The notes under the pieces were generated by a model that was not told where the DNA came from, ran no database searches, and was given only the letters and a program-made list of their open reading frames with translations. 64,000 bases of DNA from Ferrimonas gelatinilytica. GTDB lineage: Bacteria; Pseudomonadota; Gammaproteobacteria; Enterobacterales; Shewanellaceae. The stretch is taken from NCBI RefSeq assembly GCF_039544205.1, contig NZ_BAABLF010000005.1, forward strand, positions 124,001 to 188,000, written 5' to 3'. Position numbers and translations under genes: made by a program. Positions 51,372 to 59,191 of this stretch are shown piece by piece (positions within the stretch are counted from its first letter, which is position 1; every line of letters starts with the position of its first letter).

Positions 51372-53174
51372 ATGATGCGCCGAGGTAGTCAAACCCAGGT
51401 CCCCTTCTCCGAAGTCAACTGGCGAGCGCTCTCCAGCCTGCTTCCCTATCTGACCGAGTTTCGGGGCCGTGTCGCCCTGGCCATGCTTTGCCTGGTGGCC
51501 GCCAAGATCGCCAGCGTGGGGTTGCCTTTTCTCCTCAAAGCGATCGTCGACACCCTGGACCAGGGGCAGGAGATGGCGCTGGTCACCATGCCACTGGGTC
51601 TGCTGCTGGCCTATGGCAGCGTGCGTTTTGCCAATGTGCTGTTCGGAGAGCTGCGCGATACCCTGTTTGGGCGGGTTACGGAGCGCGCGATGCGCCGGGT
51701 GGGCCTCAAAGTGTTCAGGCACCTGCATTCGCTGGATCTCGACTTTCATCTCAACCGTCAAACCGGCGGGCTCTCCCGGGACATCGAGCGCGGCAATGCC
51801 GGAATCAGCTTTTTGATGCGTTTCATGGTGTTTAACATCGGGCCGACACTGCTGGAGGTTGGCATGGTTCTGGTGTTGTTGGGATGGAACTACCACCTGG
51901 GTTTTGCGGCGATCGTGGCGGTGGCCGTGGTTCTTTACATCGGTTTTTCCGTACTCGCCACCGAGTGGCGTACCGGCTACTTGCGACAGATGAACCAGGC
52001 GGAGTCCGCTGCCAGTACCCGTGCCATCGACAGTCTGCTCAACTTCGAGACGGTGAAGTATTTCACCAACGAGGAGGACGAAGCGGCCAGATACGACAGC
52101 GGTTTGGCGCAGTGGGAGCAGGCACGACGCCGTAATCGATTGTCCCTGTTCGCCCTCAATGGTGGCCAGTCCCTCATCATCGCCGTGGCGATGACCGCCG
52201 CCCTAGTGTTGGCGGCCAGCGATGTCCAGCGGGGGGAGATGACCATCGGCGATTTTGTCCTGATCAACGCGTTCATGATCCAGGTGTTTCTGCCGCTGAA
52301 TTTTCTGGGCTTCGTTTATCGAGAGATGAAGGGCTCCATGGCCAATATCGAGAAGATGTTTGCCATTTTGGAGCAGCGCCCCAAGGTGGTGGATGCCCCG
52401 GATGCCAAGCCCCTGGTGGCAGGCCCGGGTGCGATCGAGTTTGACCAGGTGAGCTTTCGCTATGAGTCCAGCCGACCCATCCTGGCGGGGATACAGTTTC
52501 GGGTAGCGCCGAAGCAGAAGGTGGCAATCGTCGGAGGAAGCGGTGCGGGCAAGTCCACCCTGTTCAAGCTGCTGCTGCGCTTTTATGACGTGGATGGCGG
52601 AGCCATCCGGATCGATGGCCAGGATCTCCGCGACATCACCCAGGCGTCATTGCGCCGGGCGATCGGCGTCGTACCCCAGGATACGGTGCTGTTTAATACC
52701 AGTTTGCGCGAGAACATTCGCTACGGCCGGCTCGATGCGGATGATGATGCCGTGGAAGAGGCGGTGCGGTTGGCGCATCTGTCCGGGTTCGTCGCCAGCT
52801 TGCCGCAGGGCCTGGAGACCCAGGTTGGCGAACGGGGGCTGAAGCTCTCCGGGGGGGAAAAGCAGCGCGTGGCGATCGCCCGCGCGATCCTCAAACGCCC
52901 CCCTATCATGGTGTTCGATGAGGCCACCTCATCGCTCGACAGCCAATCGGAACGAAGCATCTTGCAGGCGCTTCGGGAGATCAGCCGGGAGCAGACGACC
53001 CTGGTGATTGCCCATCGCCTCTCCACGGTGGTCGATGCGGACACCATTTTGGTGTTGCACGAGGGGCGGATCGTGGAGCAGGGGACTCATGAACAGCTGC
53101 TGGCGGCCGGCGGGCAGTATGCGGCGTTGTGGCAGTTACAGCAGCGGGCCCGCTCAGAGTCGGTACAGGTGTAG
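51372..53174 (+). CDS. Atm1-type ABC exporter (fused permease/ATPase)
   Basis: 600 residues. Six helices (about 25-320) with the Atm1 region RAIDSLLNFETVKYFTNEED, the glutathione-site hallmark of mitochondrial Atm1 and bacterial homologues. The ATPase domain has GGSGAGKST, the signature LSGGEKQR, PPIMVFDEATSSLD and the H-loop VIAHRLST. Atm1-type exporters move glutathione conjugates or metal-glutathione complexes and support heavy-metal tolerance. The stop codon lies inside the end of the convergent tus gene (21 bp overlap), so no terminator separates them. Confidence 0.92.
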   Translation: MMRRGSQTQVPFSEVNWRALSSLLPYLTEFRGRVALAMLCLVAAKIASVGLPFLLKAIVDTLDQGQEMALVTMPLGLLLAYGSVRFANVLFGELRDTLFGRVTERAMRRVGLKVFRHLHSLDLDFHLNRQTGGLSRDIERGNAGISFLMRFMVFNIGPTLLEVGMVLVLLGWNYHLGFAAIVAVAVVLYIGFSVLATEWRTGYLRQMNQAESAASTRAIDSLLNFETVKYFTNEEDEAARYDSGLAQWEQARRRNRLSLFALNGGQSLIIAVAMTAALVLAASDVQRGEMTIGDFVLINAFMIQVFLPLNFLGFVYREMKGSMANIEKMFAILEQRPKVVDAPDAKPLVAGPGAIEFDQVSFRYESSRPILAGIQFRVAPKQKVAIVGGSGAGKSTLFKLLLRFYDVDGGAIRIDGQDLRDITQASLRRAIGVVPQDTVLFNTSLRENIRYGRLDADDDAVEEAVRLAHLSGFVASLPQGLETQVGERGLKLSGGEKQRVAIARAILKRPPIMVFDEATSSLDSQSERSILQALREISREQTTLVIAHRLSTVVDADTILVLHEGRIVEQGTHEQLLAAGGQYAALWQLQQRARSESVQV

Positions 53175-54056
53175 GCGGGGGATCAGGCATTCCCCTTTGG
53201 CGGCGGGAAATGCCCGAGCCTGCCAGGGGGGAAGATCGACAACCTCCACCGGCTGGGGTTGGGCCAGCAGCAGGGGCAGGTTCGCCGGCACCTGGCGACG
53301 GTGTCCCTCGGCAAAATGGATAAACGCCGTGGGACGCAGCCCCCCGGGTCGATCGATACGCAACTTAGCGTTGGCAGGAAGCGCTTGCACCGCGCGATAC
53401 TCCCGTGCCACATGTTCTTGCCAGGCAACCATGTCCACCACGGCTTGTCCGGGGTTGGTCAGGGCGTTTTCGAGCCTGCTTAATACCGTATCACGATCCG
53501 TTTTGGCGATGATGCGCTTGGCCACCCAACCAAAGCGGATCCGTCGTACCTGTGGCTCAAGCAGCATCGGTGTGCGGTAAAAGTGCATGGTAAAGAGGTG
53601 CGGCGAGAGCTGATGGAGCAACTCAAAGCGCAGATCCTGGACGTTGCTGGCCCCCTGAGTCAGCGCATGAAGCCGGGCCTTGAATTCGGTTAGGCCCTCT
53701 TCGAGGCGCTGGATCGAGGCGGCCAGTGATGCATTCGGGTTTGAGCTGGGCTGAAATCGCAGCAGGCCGGGATAGCGCCGCACCCTCTGACTTTGTTCAT
53801 CATCGGTCCTGCGATGGAGATCCTTGAGGGCAGCGACGGCTCCCTGATGCGCTGCCACGCCACTTAGCCGGTGGGGTTCAATTGCCTCAATACGCTCAAG
53901 TGGCCGGGTTTGTAACCACTCTGGCAGTTGGAACTGCAGGGCCTGGAGCGGTCCCTCCCCGGCGACCTGCGCAATCAGGGCGGCGCGCGCCTGCTGCGCG
54001 CCTTGAAACGCCCTCTGCAGTGCCACCATTGCTGCGCCATTGTCGACTTGTGCCAT
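53154..54056 (-). CDS. tus: Replication-terminus site-binding protein Tus
   Basis: 300 residues (E. coli Tus 309). Landmarks align along the length: PLERIEAIEPHRL, RRYPGLLRF, LRFELLHQLSPHLF then YRT, RIRFGWVAKRIIAKTDRD, LPANAKLRIDRP and the C-terminal IPRLHLY. F144 and H148 correspond to E. coli F140 and H144, which hold the flipped C6 base of Ter when a fork arrives from the blocking side. So a polar fork trap is likely to work. AAGGAGG precedes the ATG. This gene is unrelated to tusBCDE. A partial Ter-like sequence lies in its promoter region (54105-54123). It overlaps the ABC exporter gene tail to tail. Confidence 0.92.
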   Translation of the reverse strand: MAQVDNGAAMVALQRAFQGAQQARAALIAQVAGEGPLQALQFQLPEWLQTRPLERIEAIEPHRLSGVAAHQGAVAALKDLHRRTDDEQSQRVRRYPGLLRFQPSSNPNASLAASIQRLEEGLTEFKARLHALTQGASNVQDLRFELLHQLSPHLFTMHFYRTPMLLEPQVRRIRFGWVAKRIIAKTDRDTVLSRLENALTNPGQAVVDMVAWQEHVAREYRAVQALPANAKLRIDRPGGLRPTAFIHFAEGHRRQVPANLPLLLAQPQPVEVVDLPPWQARAFPAAKGECLIPRLHLYRL

Positions 54057-54104
54057 CGAGGCCTCCTTTCTCGTTGATACGTCGCCTTACTGTAGCGTTT
54101 TCCT

Positions 54105-54123
54105 GTTCCGTTTCCTACATACC
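54105..54123 (-). promoter_or_regulatory. Ter-like sequence upstream of tus (weak candidate)
   Basis: On the minus strand GGTATGTAGGAAACGGAAC matches about 10 of 18 positions of E. coli Ter (AGTATGTTGTAACTAAAG), keeping GTATGT and the G opposite C6. E. coli TerB overlaps the tus promoter in the same way. Matches this good occur by chance elsewhere, so location is the main argument. Confidence 0.2.
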
Positions 54124-54292
54124 TTTAGTGATTGCAAAAAGTGGGGCGCCTCGCAGCGACGATTACCCATGGATTTGGCGTGATTGGGGTAAAACGAGCG
54201 GCATAAATGAGGGGCAGCCGGGAAGCGTTGTTTTGCGAGGCCGGGATGGAAGCTCGGTTAGCGTGGGTTTAGTAGGCTTCAGAGCATGCTTA

Positions 54293-54323
54293 GAGCTTGT
54301 GGGGCGAAACGCCCCACAAGCTC
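54293..54323 (-). terminator. Hairpin after ppaC
   Basis: GAGCTTGTGGGGCG/CGCCCCACAAGCTC, a perfect 14-bp stem with an AAA loop just past the ppaC stop. The following minus-strand sequence lacks a T run. Confidence 0.6.
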
Positions 54324-54330
54324 ACGGCTG

Positions 54331-55236
54331 TCAGGCAGTGAACACCTGGTTGAGCCAGGGCAGCATCTGCTTTTTCCGGCTGAGGCAGTTTTCAAACACC
54401 AGTTCACCCTGCTTGGCATCACGAAGCAGGGTGGCGGCGGGCCCGGCAACAATGAGTCGGGTCTGTTCGCTGCGGATGTTGGTGAGCATCAGTACGGCAA
54501 CATCGAGTCCGCTGGCAGCGACCCGGGCCTCCAGTGTGCTCGCCATCTCAGCTTCCACAGCCTCGGTCTGGGAAAAGTCGGCCAATTCAAGCTGGGCAAC
54601 GGTCAAGGATTTTCCGCCAAATTCGAAACTTTTTACATCTTTATCCAGCAGAGCGTCGACGCCCATTCCCGCCAAATCGGTTTTAGCAACCAGGAGCTCG
54701 GCGGTGAAACGCTCCACATCCAGGCCCGCGATGGGGCCCAACAGGTCGACCAGTTCTCGATCCCGCGCTGTCGTGGTGGGGGACTTGAGCCCAACGGTAT
54801 CCGACAGCAGCGCCCCTAGCATCAGGACTGCCAGTGGCTGGGACAGTTCCACCTTGTGGATCTGGTAAAGCTCGAACAGGACCGATGCGGTGGACCCCAG
54901 GGGCATCATCCAGGCTTCGAGGGGTCCCCGGCTTTGCAACGTGCCCATTCGATGGTGATCCACCAGCCCGACCAAACGGGCGTCGACCAGATCCGCCGGC
55001 CCCTGCTCCTGCTCACAGAAATCCACCAGATAGACAGATTCCTCTTTGAGCGGTTTGTCCAGCAACGGCGGCAGGGCCAGGCCAGCCTGCTCGAAGATAA
55101 ATCGTGTTTCGCGGCTGGCGTCACCGGGGCGAAAGCCTTGGGCGTCAAAACCGCGCGCGTTGAGCCAGTGGGCGGCGAGCACTGCACTGCAGATGGAATC
55201 GCTGTCTGGGCTTAAGTGACCAAAAACATGGATCAT
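54331..55236 (-). CDS. ppaC: Manganese-dependent (family II) inorganic pyrophosphatase
   Basis: 301 residues of the DHH superfamily. Metal-site motifs are VFGHLSPDSDSICSAVLAA, VYLVDFCEQ and LVGLVDHHRMGTLQ; the C-terminal substrate loop is SRKKQMLPWL. It hydrolyses pyrophosphate to drive biosynthetic reactions, with higher turnover than family I enzymes. Family II enzymes are less common in gammaproteobacteria than the family I Ppa, and are seen in vibrios and other marine members. Start MIHVFGHLSPD is conserved. Confidence 0.94.
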   Translation of the reverse strand: MIHVFGHLSPDSDSICSAVLAAHWLNARGFDAQGFRPGDASRETRFIFEQAGLALPPLLDKPLKEESVYLVDFCEQEQGPADLVDARLVGLVDHHRMGTLQSRGPLEAWMMPLGSTASVLFELYQIHKVELSQPLAVLMLGALLSDTVGLKSPTTTARDRELVDLLGPIAGLDVERFTAELLVAKTDLAGMGVDALLDKDVKSFEFGGKSLTVAQLELADFSQTEAVEAEMASTLEARVAASGLDVAVLMLTNIRSEQTRLIVAGPAATLLRDAKQGELVFENCLSRKKQMLPWLNQVFTA

Positions 55237-55962
55237 GGAGCTTACCTTTTACGGGTGCGTCAAAAGGACACAGGGGATGGGTTTTGGCCCGGGACAAGGC
55301 CAGAGCAAACCGGAGAAGGTAAGGGCTTATTCGGGGGCTGTCCAAGGTTTCGGTGCGGGAATGTTAACTGGATCCCTTGGTGACGGACGTTGCTGTTTGA
55401 TCGAGGTGGTTGTCGACCTGTTCCTGCACGAATGAAGAGCGTCAACTGGCTGAATGTTATTGGGATGACGTCAGATGACGGGATATAGCGAATATCCTTG
55501 TAAGAGATCTCCCTTATCAGGACGCCTGTGAGTGCTGTCAGGGTGGTGAGGCGTTGCCCATCCTGGTGGCGCACTCGGCCTTTTGTCGGCATATATATTT
55601 GTTCGAACGAAACCTATCCATATGAATTTTAAAAAATATTTGCCTGTGGGGGAGGGGCATAGCCGCAGGGGGGAGAGACGTTTAAGCATCGCTGCTTGGC
55701 AGGGACGGAGCGAATACGATGGAAACTGAACCTTGGCGTGCGCTGGCGGAAGTGTTCAGCTTGGCTAAATTTCAATGGGTTGTACACCGAGCTAAGTCGT
55801 TACTCTCGATGCCCTATCCTGCGCGGATTGCGGGCGTGTCGGTAGCGAGAGTTGAGCGCGGTTTAGCGGATCACAAGGGATGCGGCCTCCAATCAGTGTC
55901 CGTTTGAAGAGGCAATCATGGAGGCCGGTTTTGTCGCGGTGGACAAAAACAAGGAGAACGGG
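55237..55962. other. 726-bp intergenic region upstream of the LytTR gene
   Basis: No convincing gene. The stretch from about 55585 to 55650 is clearly more AT-rich than its surroundings (ATATATATTTG, then ATGAATTTTAAAAAATATTTG). A 62-codon frame at 55719-55907 has a GGAG upstream but no recognisable features, and I do not call it. The rest shows no repeats or strong hairpins. It probably holds the regulator's promoter and perhaps an untranslated leader. Confidence 0.5.
55598..55612. promoter_or_regulatory. Palindrome, operator candidate
   Basis: TTTGTTCGAACGAAA is a near-perfect inverted repeat (one mismatched pair) at the start of the AT-rich leader of the LytTR gene. The binding protein is unknown. 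Confidence 0.3.
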
Positions 55963-56736
55963 ATGAATGAAGCGAGCGGTGAACCGACTGTCAACCCTGT
56001 TGGAATGGCAAAGGATTGGACTGGCTGTCAACGCCTGATGACCGCGGTGCCCGGGATCTTACGAATTGAGAACACCTCGGAACAGTTGGAGTCCATTCGT
56101 CAGCTCTTTAACGAGGTCTGGCCCCAATGGCAGCTGGTGTGGTGTTGGCGGGGGAAATTCCTCAGTCCTGAGCCACGAGAAGTGCGTCCTGTTCGTAAAG
56201 TGACCTGCTCCAACATTCTCTCTGGTTATCTCTACAGCCTGATTGAAAAGCCCCAGTCCGAGAGGCTTCATGCCATCAGCTGCTGGGTGTCATCAGCCGC
56301 TGAAATTGTTATTGCGGCCAACCGAAGTCGTGTTTCCCGAGCGGATTTTGCCGCACTGGCAGAGCTAAGGGAACACATGGGCGAGTGCGCGTACATCAAG
56401 GCAGCAAACCAATATGTCGAACTCTTCACTCCTCTTGGTCGCAACCATCTCTTTCGTTTGAACCTCCACCAGGTGGAGTCACTGTTCTCGCCGGATCCCT
56501 TAGTCCGGGTCCATCGCAGTTACATGGTGAACCCCGTCCATGTTCGTGGCCTGCATAAAAAGCGAAACGGCCGGCTTCGGTTGAAGCTTGGCCAAACCGA
56601 GATCCCCGTCGGAGAGTGTTATGGGGATCGGCTGCGCGCCGCCTTTCCCCACTGGTTTGAGTCTGTGGAGCGTGAACCTCAGGGTGCACAGTGGCTGCGC
56701 CGAATTCAGTGCGATGGTGAAACCGAAGATTCATAG
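55963..56736 (+). CDS. LytTR-domain transcriptional regulator with unrecognised N-terminus
   Basis: 257 residues from the ATG at 55963, which has AAGGAG at an ideal 6 nt; an upstream ATG at 55918 is weaker. The C-terminal LytTR DNA-binding domain (about 142-228) has GECAYIKAANQYVELF, FRLNLHQVESLF, VRVHRSYMVNPVHVRGLHKK and LGQTEIPVGECY. The N-terminal 140 residues are not a receiver domain and show no membrane helices; they contain LIEKPQSERLHAISCWVSSA and four cysteines. It is thus not a classic AgrA/LytR response regulator. The signal is unknown. It is a lone gene between a long leader and tRNA-Ser. Confidence 0.82.
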   Translation: MNEASGEPTVNPVGMAKDWTGCQRLMTAVPGILRIENTSEQLESIRQLFNEVWPQWQLVWCWRGKFLSPEPREVRPVRKVTCSNILSGYLYSLIEKPQSERLHAISCWVSSAAEIVIAANRSRVSRADFAALAELREHMGECAYIKAANQYVELFTPLGRNHLFRLNLHQVESLFSPDPLVRVHRSYMVNPVHVRGLHKKRNGRLRLKLGQTEIPVGECYGDRLRAAFPHWFESVEREPQGAQWLRRIQCDGETEDS

Positions 56737-56881
56737 GGGAAAGTCACACTATCGACCGTGCCGATCGAAGCGACACGACGGGGATCAGACAGGGATCGTA
56801 GTATTGCTCGTGACGGCTTTCGCGGTTAGCGAAGAGGTTAGGGCGGATATTTTCGAAGCAATCTGGCGATGAGATAGGCAG

Positions 56882-56909
56882 TTGAAGTCACTGGACTTTA
56901 CTCTATGCT
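56882..56909 (+). promoter_or_regulatory. Promoter of tRNA-Ser copy 2
   Basis: TTGAAG-16-TATGCT, 26 bp before the tRNA 5' end. Confidence 0.55.
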
Positions 56910-56935
56910 CAGCCCCTTCTATTATCCTCGGCGTC

Positions 56936-57026
56936 GGAGGGATGGCAGAGCGGTTGAATGCACCGGTCTTGAAAACCGGCATACGTTAGTAGCGTATCCA
57001 GGGTTCGAATCCCTGTCCCTCCGCCA
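56936..57026 (+). tRNA. tRNA-Ser(UGA), copy 2
   Basis: 91 nt, identical to the copy at 49293, with anticodon TGA, long variable arm and encoded CCA. The next bases (ATATA) also match copy 1 for 4 nt, then diverge. It is followed by a related terminator. Confidence 0.97.
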
Positions 57027-57036
57027 TATACAAGAG

Positions 57037-57065
57037 AAGGCCCGCAGCAGTGCGGGCCTTTTTGT
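57037..57065. terminator. Bidirectional terminator after tRNA-Ser copy 2
   Basis: AAGGCCCGCA/TGCGGGCCTT with a GCAG loop and T run. It also faces the end of the DUF2750 gene. Confidence 0.9.
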
Positions 57066-57091
57066 TTATTGTGAGCTTTTCGCGCCTGGAG

Positions 57092-57442
57092 TCAGATCTC
57101 TTTGTCGGCCAATTTTTTGGCCAGTTCAAAAGGATCACACTCAATGCCGTTGAGCGCTTCATCCCAATCCAGTCCCACCATCACCTTGTCTTCATCCAGA
57201 CTCGGCAGCCAGTGCTCGAAAAAGTCGTCCATCGCCACGGCAACCGGTTGATACTGAGCCCAATCCTCTTTACACAGGGCTTGAGCTTTTTCCTGGGAGG
57301 AAAACAGCGGCATCACGTCGGTATTTTCAAACTCTATCGAGTCACAAACCACGTACTCCTCATCGCTGCTGAGTACCCAGAGTTGTCGGTGCTCGCTGAC
57401 GGCGTCGGCAAAGGCTTGAACTGTTGGGGTGATATCGCTCAT
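57092..57442 (-). CDS. DUF2750 family protein
   Basis: 116 residues, acidic. It has HRQLWVLSSDEEYVVCDS, VMPLFSSQEKAQALCKEDWA, AVAMDDFFEHWLPSLDEDKV, and VGLDWDEALNGIECDPFELA, the pattern of the DUF2750 family (proteins of about 110-120 residues). Cytosolic, no known activity. It is divergent from the integrase-like gene across 145 bp. Confidence 0.8.
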   Translation of the reverse strand: MSDITPTVQAFADAVSEHRQLWVLSSDEEYVVCDSIEFENTDVMPLFSSQEKAQALCKEDWAQYQPVAVAMDDFFEHWLPSLDEDKVMVGLDWDEALNGIECDPFELAKKLADKEI

Positions 57443-57587
57443 GAAGAACTCCTCTATGTGATTGATGGATCCTTGCCTATTGCGCCCCCAATCGCAAGTA
57501 AAAGAGGTCCGTTATCTGGGTATCTACTTTTGCATGGTGTCCAGGATTTTGTCAGGATCTCGGCAACGTTGGCCAAGGACTGGAAAC

Positions 57588-58868
57588 ATGACAATTGAGC
57601 GGGGAAGGGGAAGCCCTAAGCAGCAAGTCTTGATGCTGCTGGATGAGTGCCTGCAAACGGGGATCCGCGGTCGTGTCGCCCAGATCATCAAACAGGCGAA
57701 GGCGGAGATCGAAGGGCGTGGTGATCAGGATGATGCGTTCTTCCGGCGGGTCGCCACCCATACGCCGGTGAACGGTTGCCCGGGCCTGGTTCTAAAGGTG
57801 GGGAAACGTCATCGTCGTTGGGTTTATCGCTTTACGCCGAAGGGCGCGAGCTCTACACGTCAGATTACCCTGGGCTACTTCCCACAGATTGGGATGGAGG
57901 AAGCGAAAGCACTTTGGCAGCAACACCGCGGAGCTATGCCACAAAGTATGCGCTTTGAGGTATTGGTGGAACATTATCTTCACTATGCCAAAACGCATAG
58001 GCGGGGATGGCGTCGTGAACAGAGCCTGCTGGAAAAACACATCGTACCGCGCTGGAGTGAGAAAGCCGCGGGATCCATCACTAAGGAGGATGTGGAGGAA
58101 CTGCTGGGTCAATTGTCGACACCGTCTGCCAGGAGGAGCGTTAGGACGCAGGATGGACGCGGACTGCGTCTGGCTCGGGATAGCTTAACCTTGCTTCGCC
58201 ACCTTTTCGATGTCGCCCGTGGAAAAGCGCATTGGCAGGGGCCCGAGCTGCCCTGGATCTCAGCAGAGCAGGTAAATCCCTGTGAAGGGGTTCGGGTGCA
58301 ACGGCCAACCCTTTTCCCTAAGGTCGTACCCTTACCTGAGCTGGTGGCCTATCAAAAAGCGCTGCTGACTCTTCCCATCAATGAACGGGTCCGCCCCCTT
58401 TTGCAGCTACAGATGCTGTTGCTGGCGCCCTTCAGTGTGCTGTGTCGCATGCTCTGGGACCAAACGCTGCTGCAGGAGGGCAGGGCGGTGGTCCCGATGG
58501 GGGATGGAGAGAGCCGGGTACTCTACCTCAGCCCCGCGGCGATTCAGATCATCCAGCAGCAGCGACGCCATTCAGCCAACTCGCCTTGGGTATTTCCGGC
58601 AATGAAAAAGGCTGATCGGCCCATGCCGGTACGTTACCCCAGTCAGATGATGCGAGTGATCCGACAGCACCTTTCGCTGTCTGACCAGTTTACCGCCGGC
58701 GGGATCGTGAAGATTGGTCATGGCTTTTTAAGGCGCAAGGGCAGTGTCATGGCCGACATCAGGAACCCGATCCCGATGGCTCAACATAATCCACTGACAC
58801 AGGCGCAGCTTCAGCAGAATATCGAACTTTGGCAACGCCACCTCGCGGATCTGCGAATTTCCGGCTGA
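57588..58868 (+). CDS. Tyrosine-recombinase-like protein lacking catalytic Arg and Tyr
   Basis: 426 residues, uninterrupted. The N-terminal arm-type domain (about 64-112) has GCPGLVLKVGKRHRRWVYRF and ITLGYFPQIGMEEAKALW, as in P4/DUF4102 integrases. A core-binding helical domain (122-215) has EHYLHYAKTHRRGWRREQSL. In the C-terminal fold, box I, normally TGxRxxE, reads APFSVLC (280-286), so Arg I is Ser. HxxR reads GHGFLRRKG. One later His survives (MAQH400), but the Tyr position falls in QAQLQQN. Strand transfer should be impossible, while DNA binding may persist. It lies about 560 bp past tRNA-Ser copy 2. I see no paired excisionase or att repeat. Confidence 0.78.
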   Translation: MTIERGRGSPKQQVLMLLDECLQTGIRGRVAQIIKQAKAEIEGRGDQDDAFFRRVATHTPVNGCPGLVLKVGKRHRRWVYRFTPKGASSTRQITLGYFPQIGMEEAKALWQQHRGAMPQSMRFEVLVEHYLHYAKTHRRGWRREQSLLEKHIVPRWSEKAAGSITKEDVEELLGQLSTPSARRSVRTQDGRGLRLARDSLTLLRHLFDVARGKAHWQGPELPWISAEQVNPCEGVRVQRPTLFPKVVPLPELVAYQKALLTLPINERVRPLLQLQMLLLAPFSVLCRMLWDQTLLQEGRAVVPMGDGESRVLYLSPAAIQIIQQQRRHSANSPWVFPAMKKADRPMPVRYPSQMMRVIRQHLSLSDQFTAGGIVKIGHGFLRRKGSVMADIRNPIPMAQHNPLTQAQLQQNIELWQRHLADLRISG

Positions 58869-59191
58869 ATTACCAAGTGCAACCGGTTTTGTAACGAAGG
58901 CGGATTTGTTGACTAGTCAGCGCGAAATTACGGGGCGACAGCACAAATAATGTGCGGTTCGCCTCTGGGCGTATCGCGATAGCGTGGGTGCTGTGGTTCG
59001 CGCCAAACGCCGGCAGACACAGGACAGCGAAAACCCGTTCGCGCTGGCCGGTCAGTGCGGGGTTGTTGAGACAACGCGACCCATGGGCGGCCCGTTGTCT
59101 CAGTTGGCACGGTGTGATGATTGGTAAGACCAACGCACCCTTAGGGTGCGTCGTGTCGAAGTGGTTTCGAAGCGAGGAGTACCACGGTGGG
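58869..59191. other. 323-bp intergenic region with two inverted repeats
   Basis: No convincing gene. It holds a 10-bp stem TGAGACAACG/CGTTGTCTCA at 59067-59102 with a 16-nt loop that itself contains CCCATGGG, and the hairpin ACGCACCC/GGGTGCGT near 59130-59148. The second could end the minus-strand gene that stops at 59192. No copy of the tRNA-Ser 3' end is present. Confidence 0.5.

Noticed and set aside
55719..55907. 62-codon frame with GGAG upstream in the LytTR leader
   Set aside because: No recognisable features, composition unlike real genes here, and it lies in a likely regulatory region. Kept only as a note.
58885..58898. TTTTGTAACGAAGG as a Ter site
   Set aside because: It matches 11 of 14 core positions of E. 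coli Ter but lacks the G opposite C6 needed for the lock, and TGTAACGA occurs several times in the window at about chance frequency.
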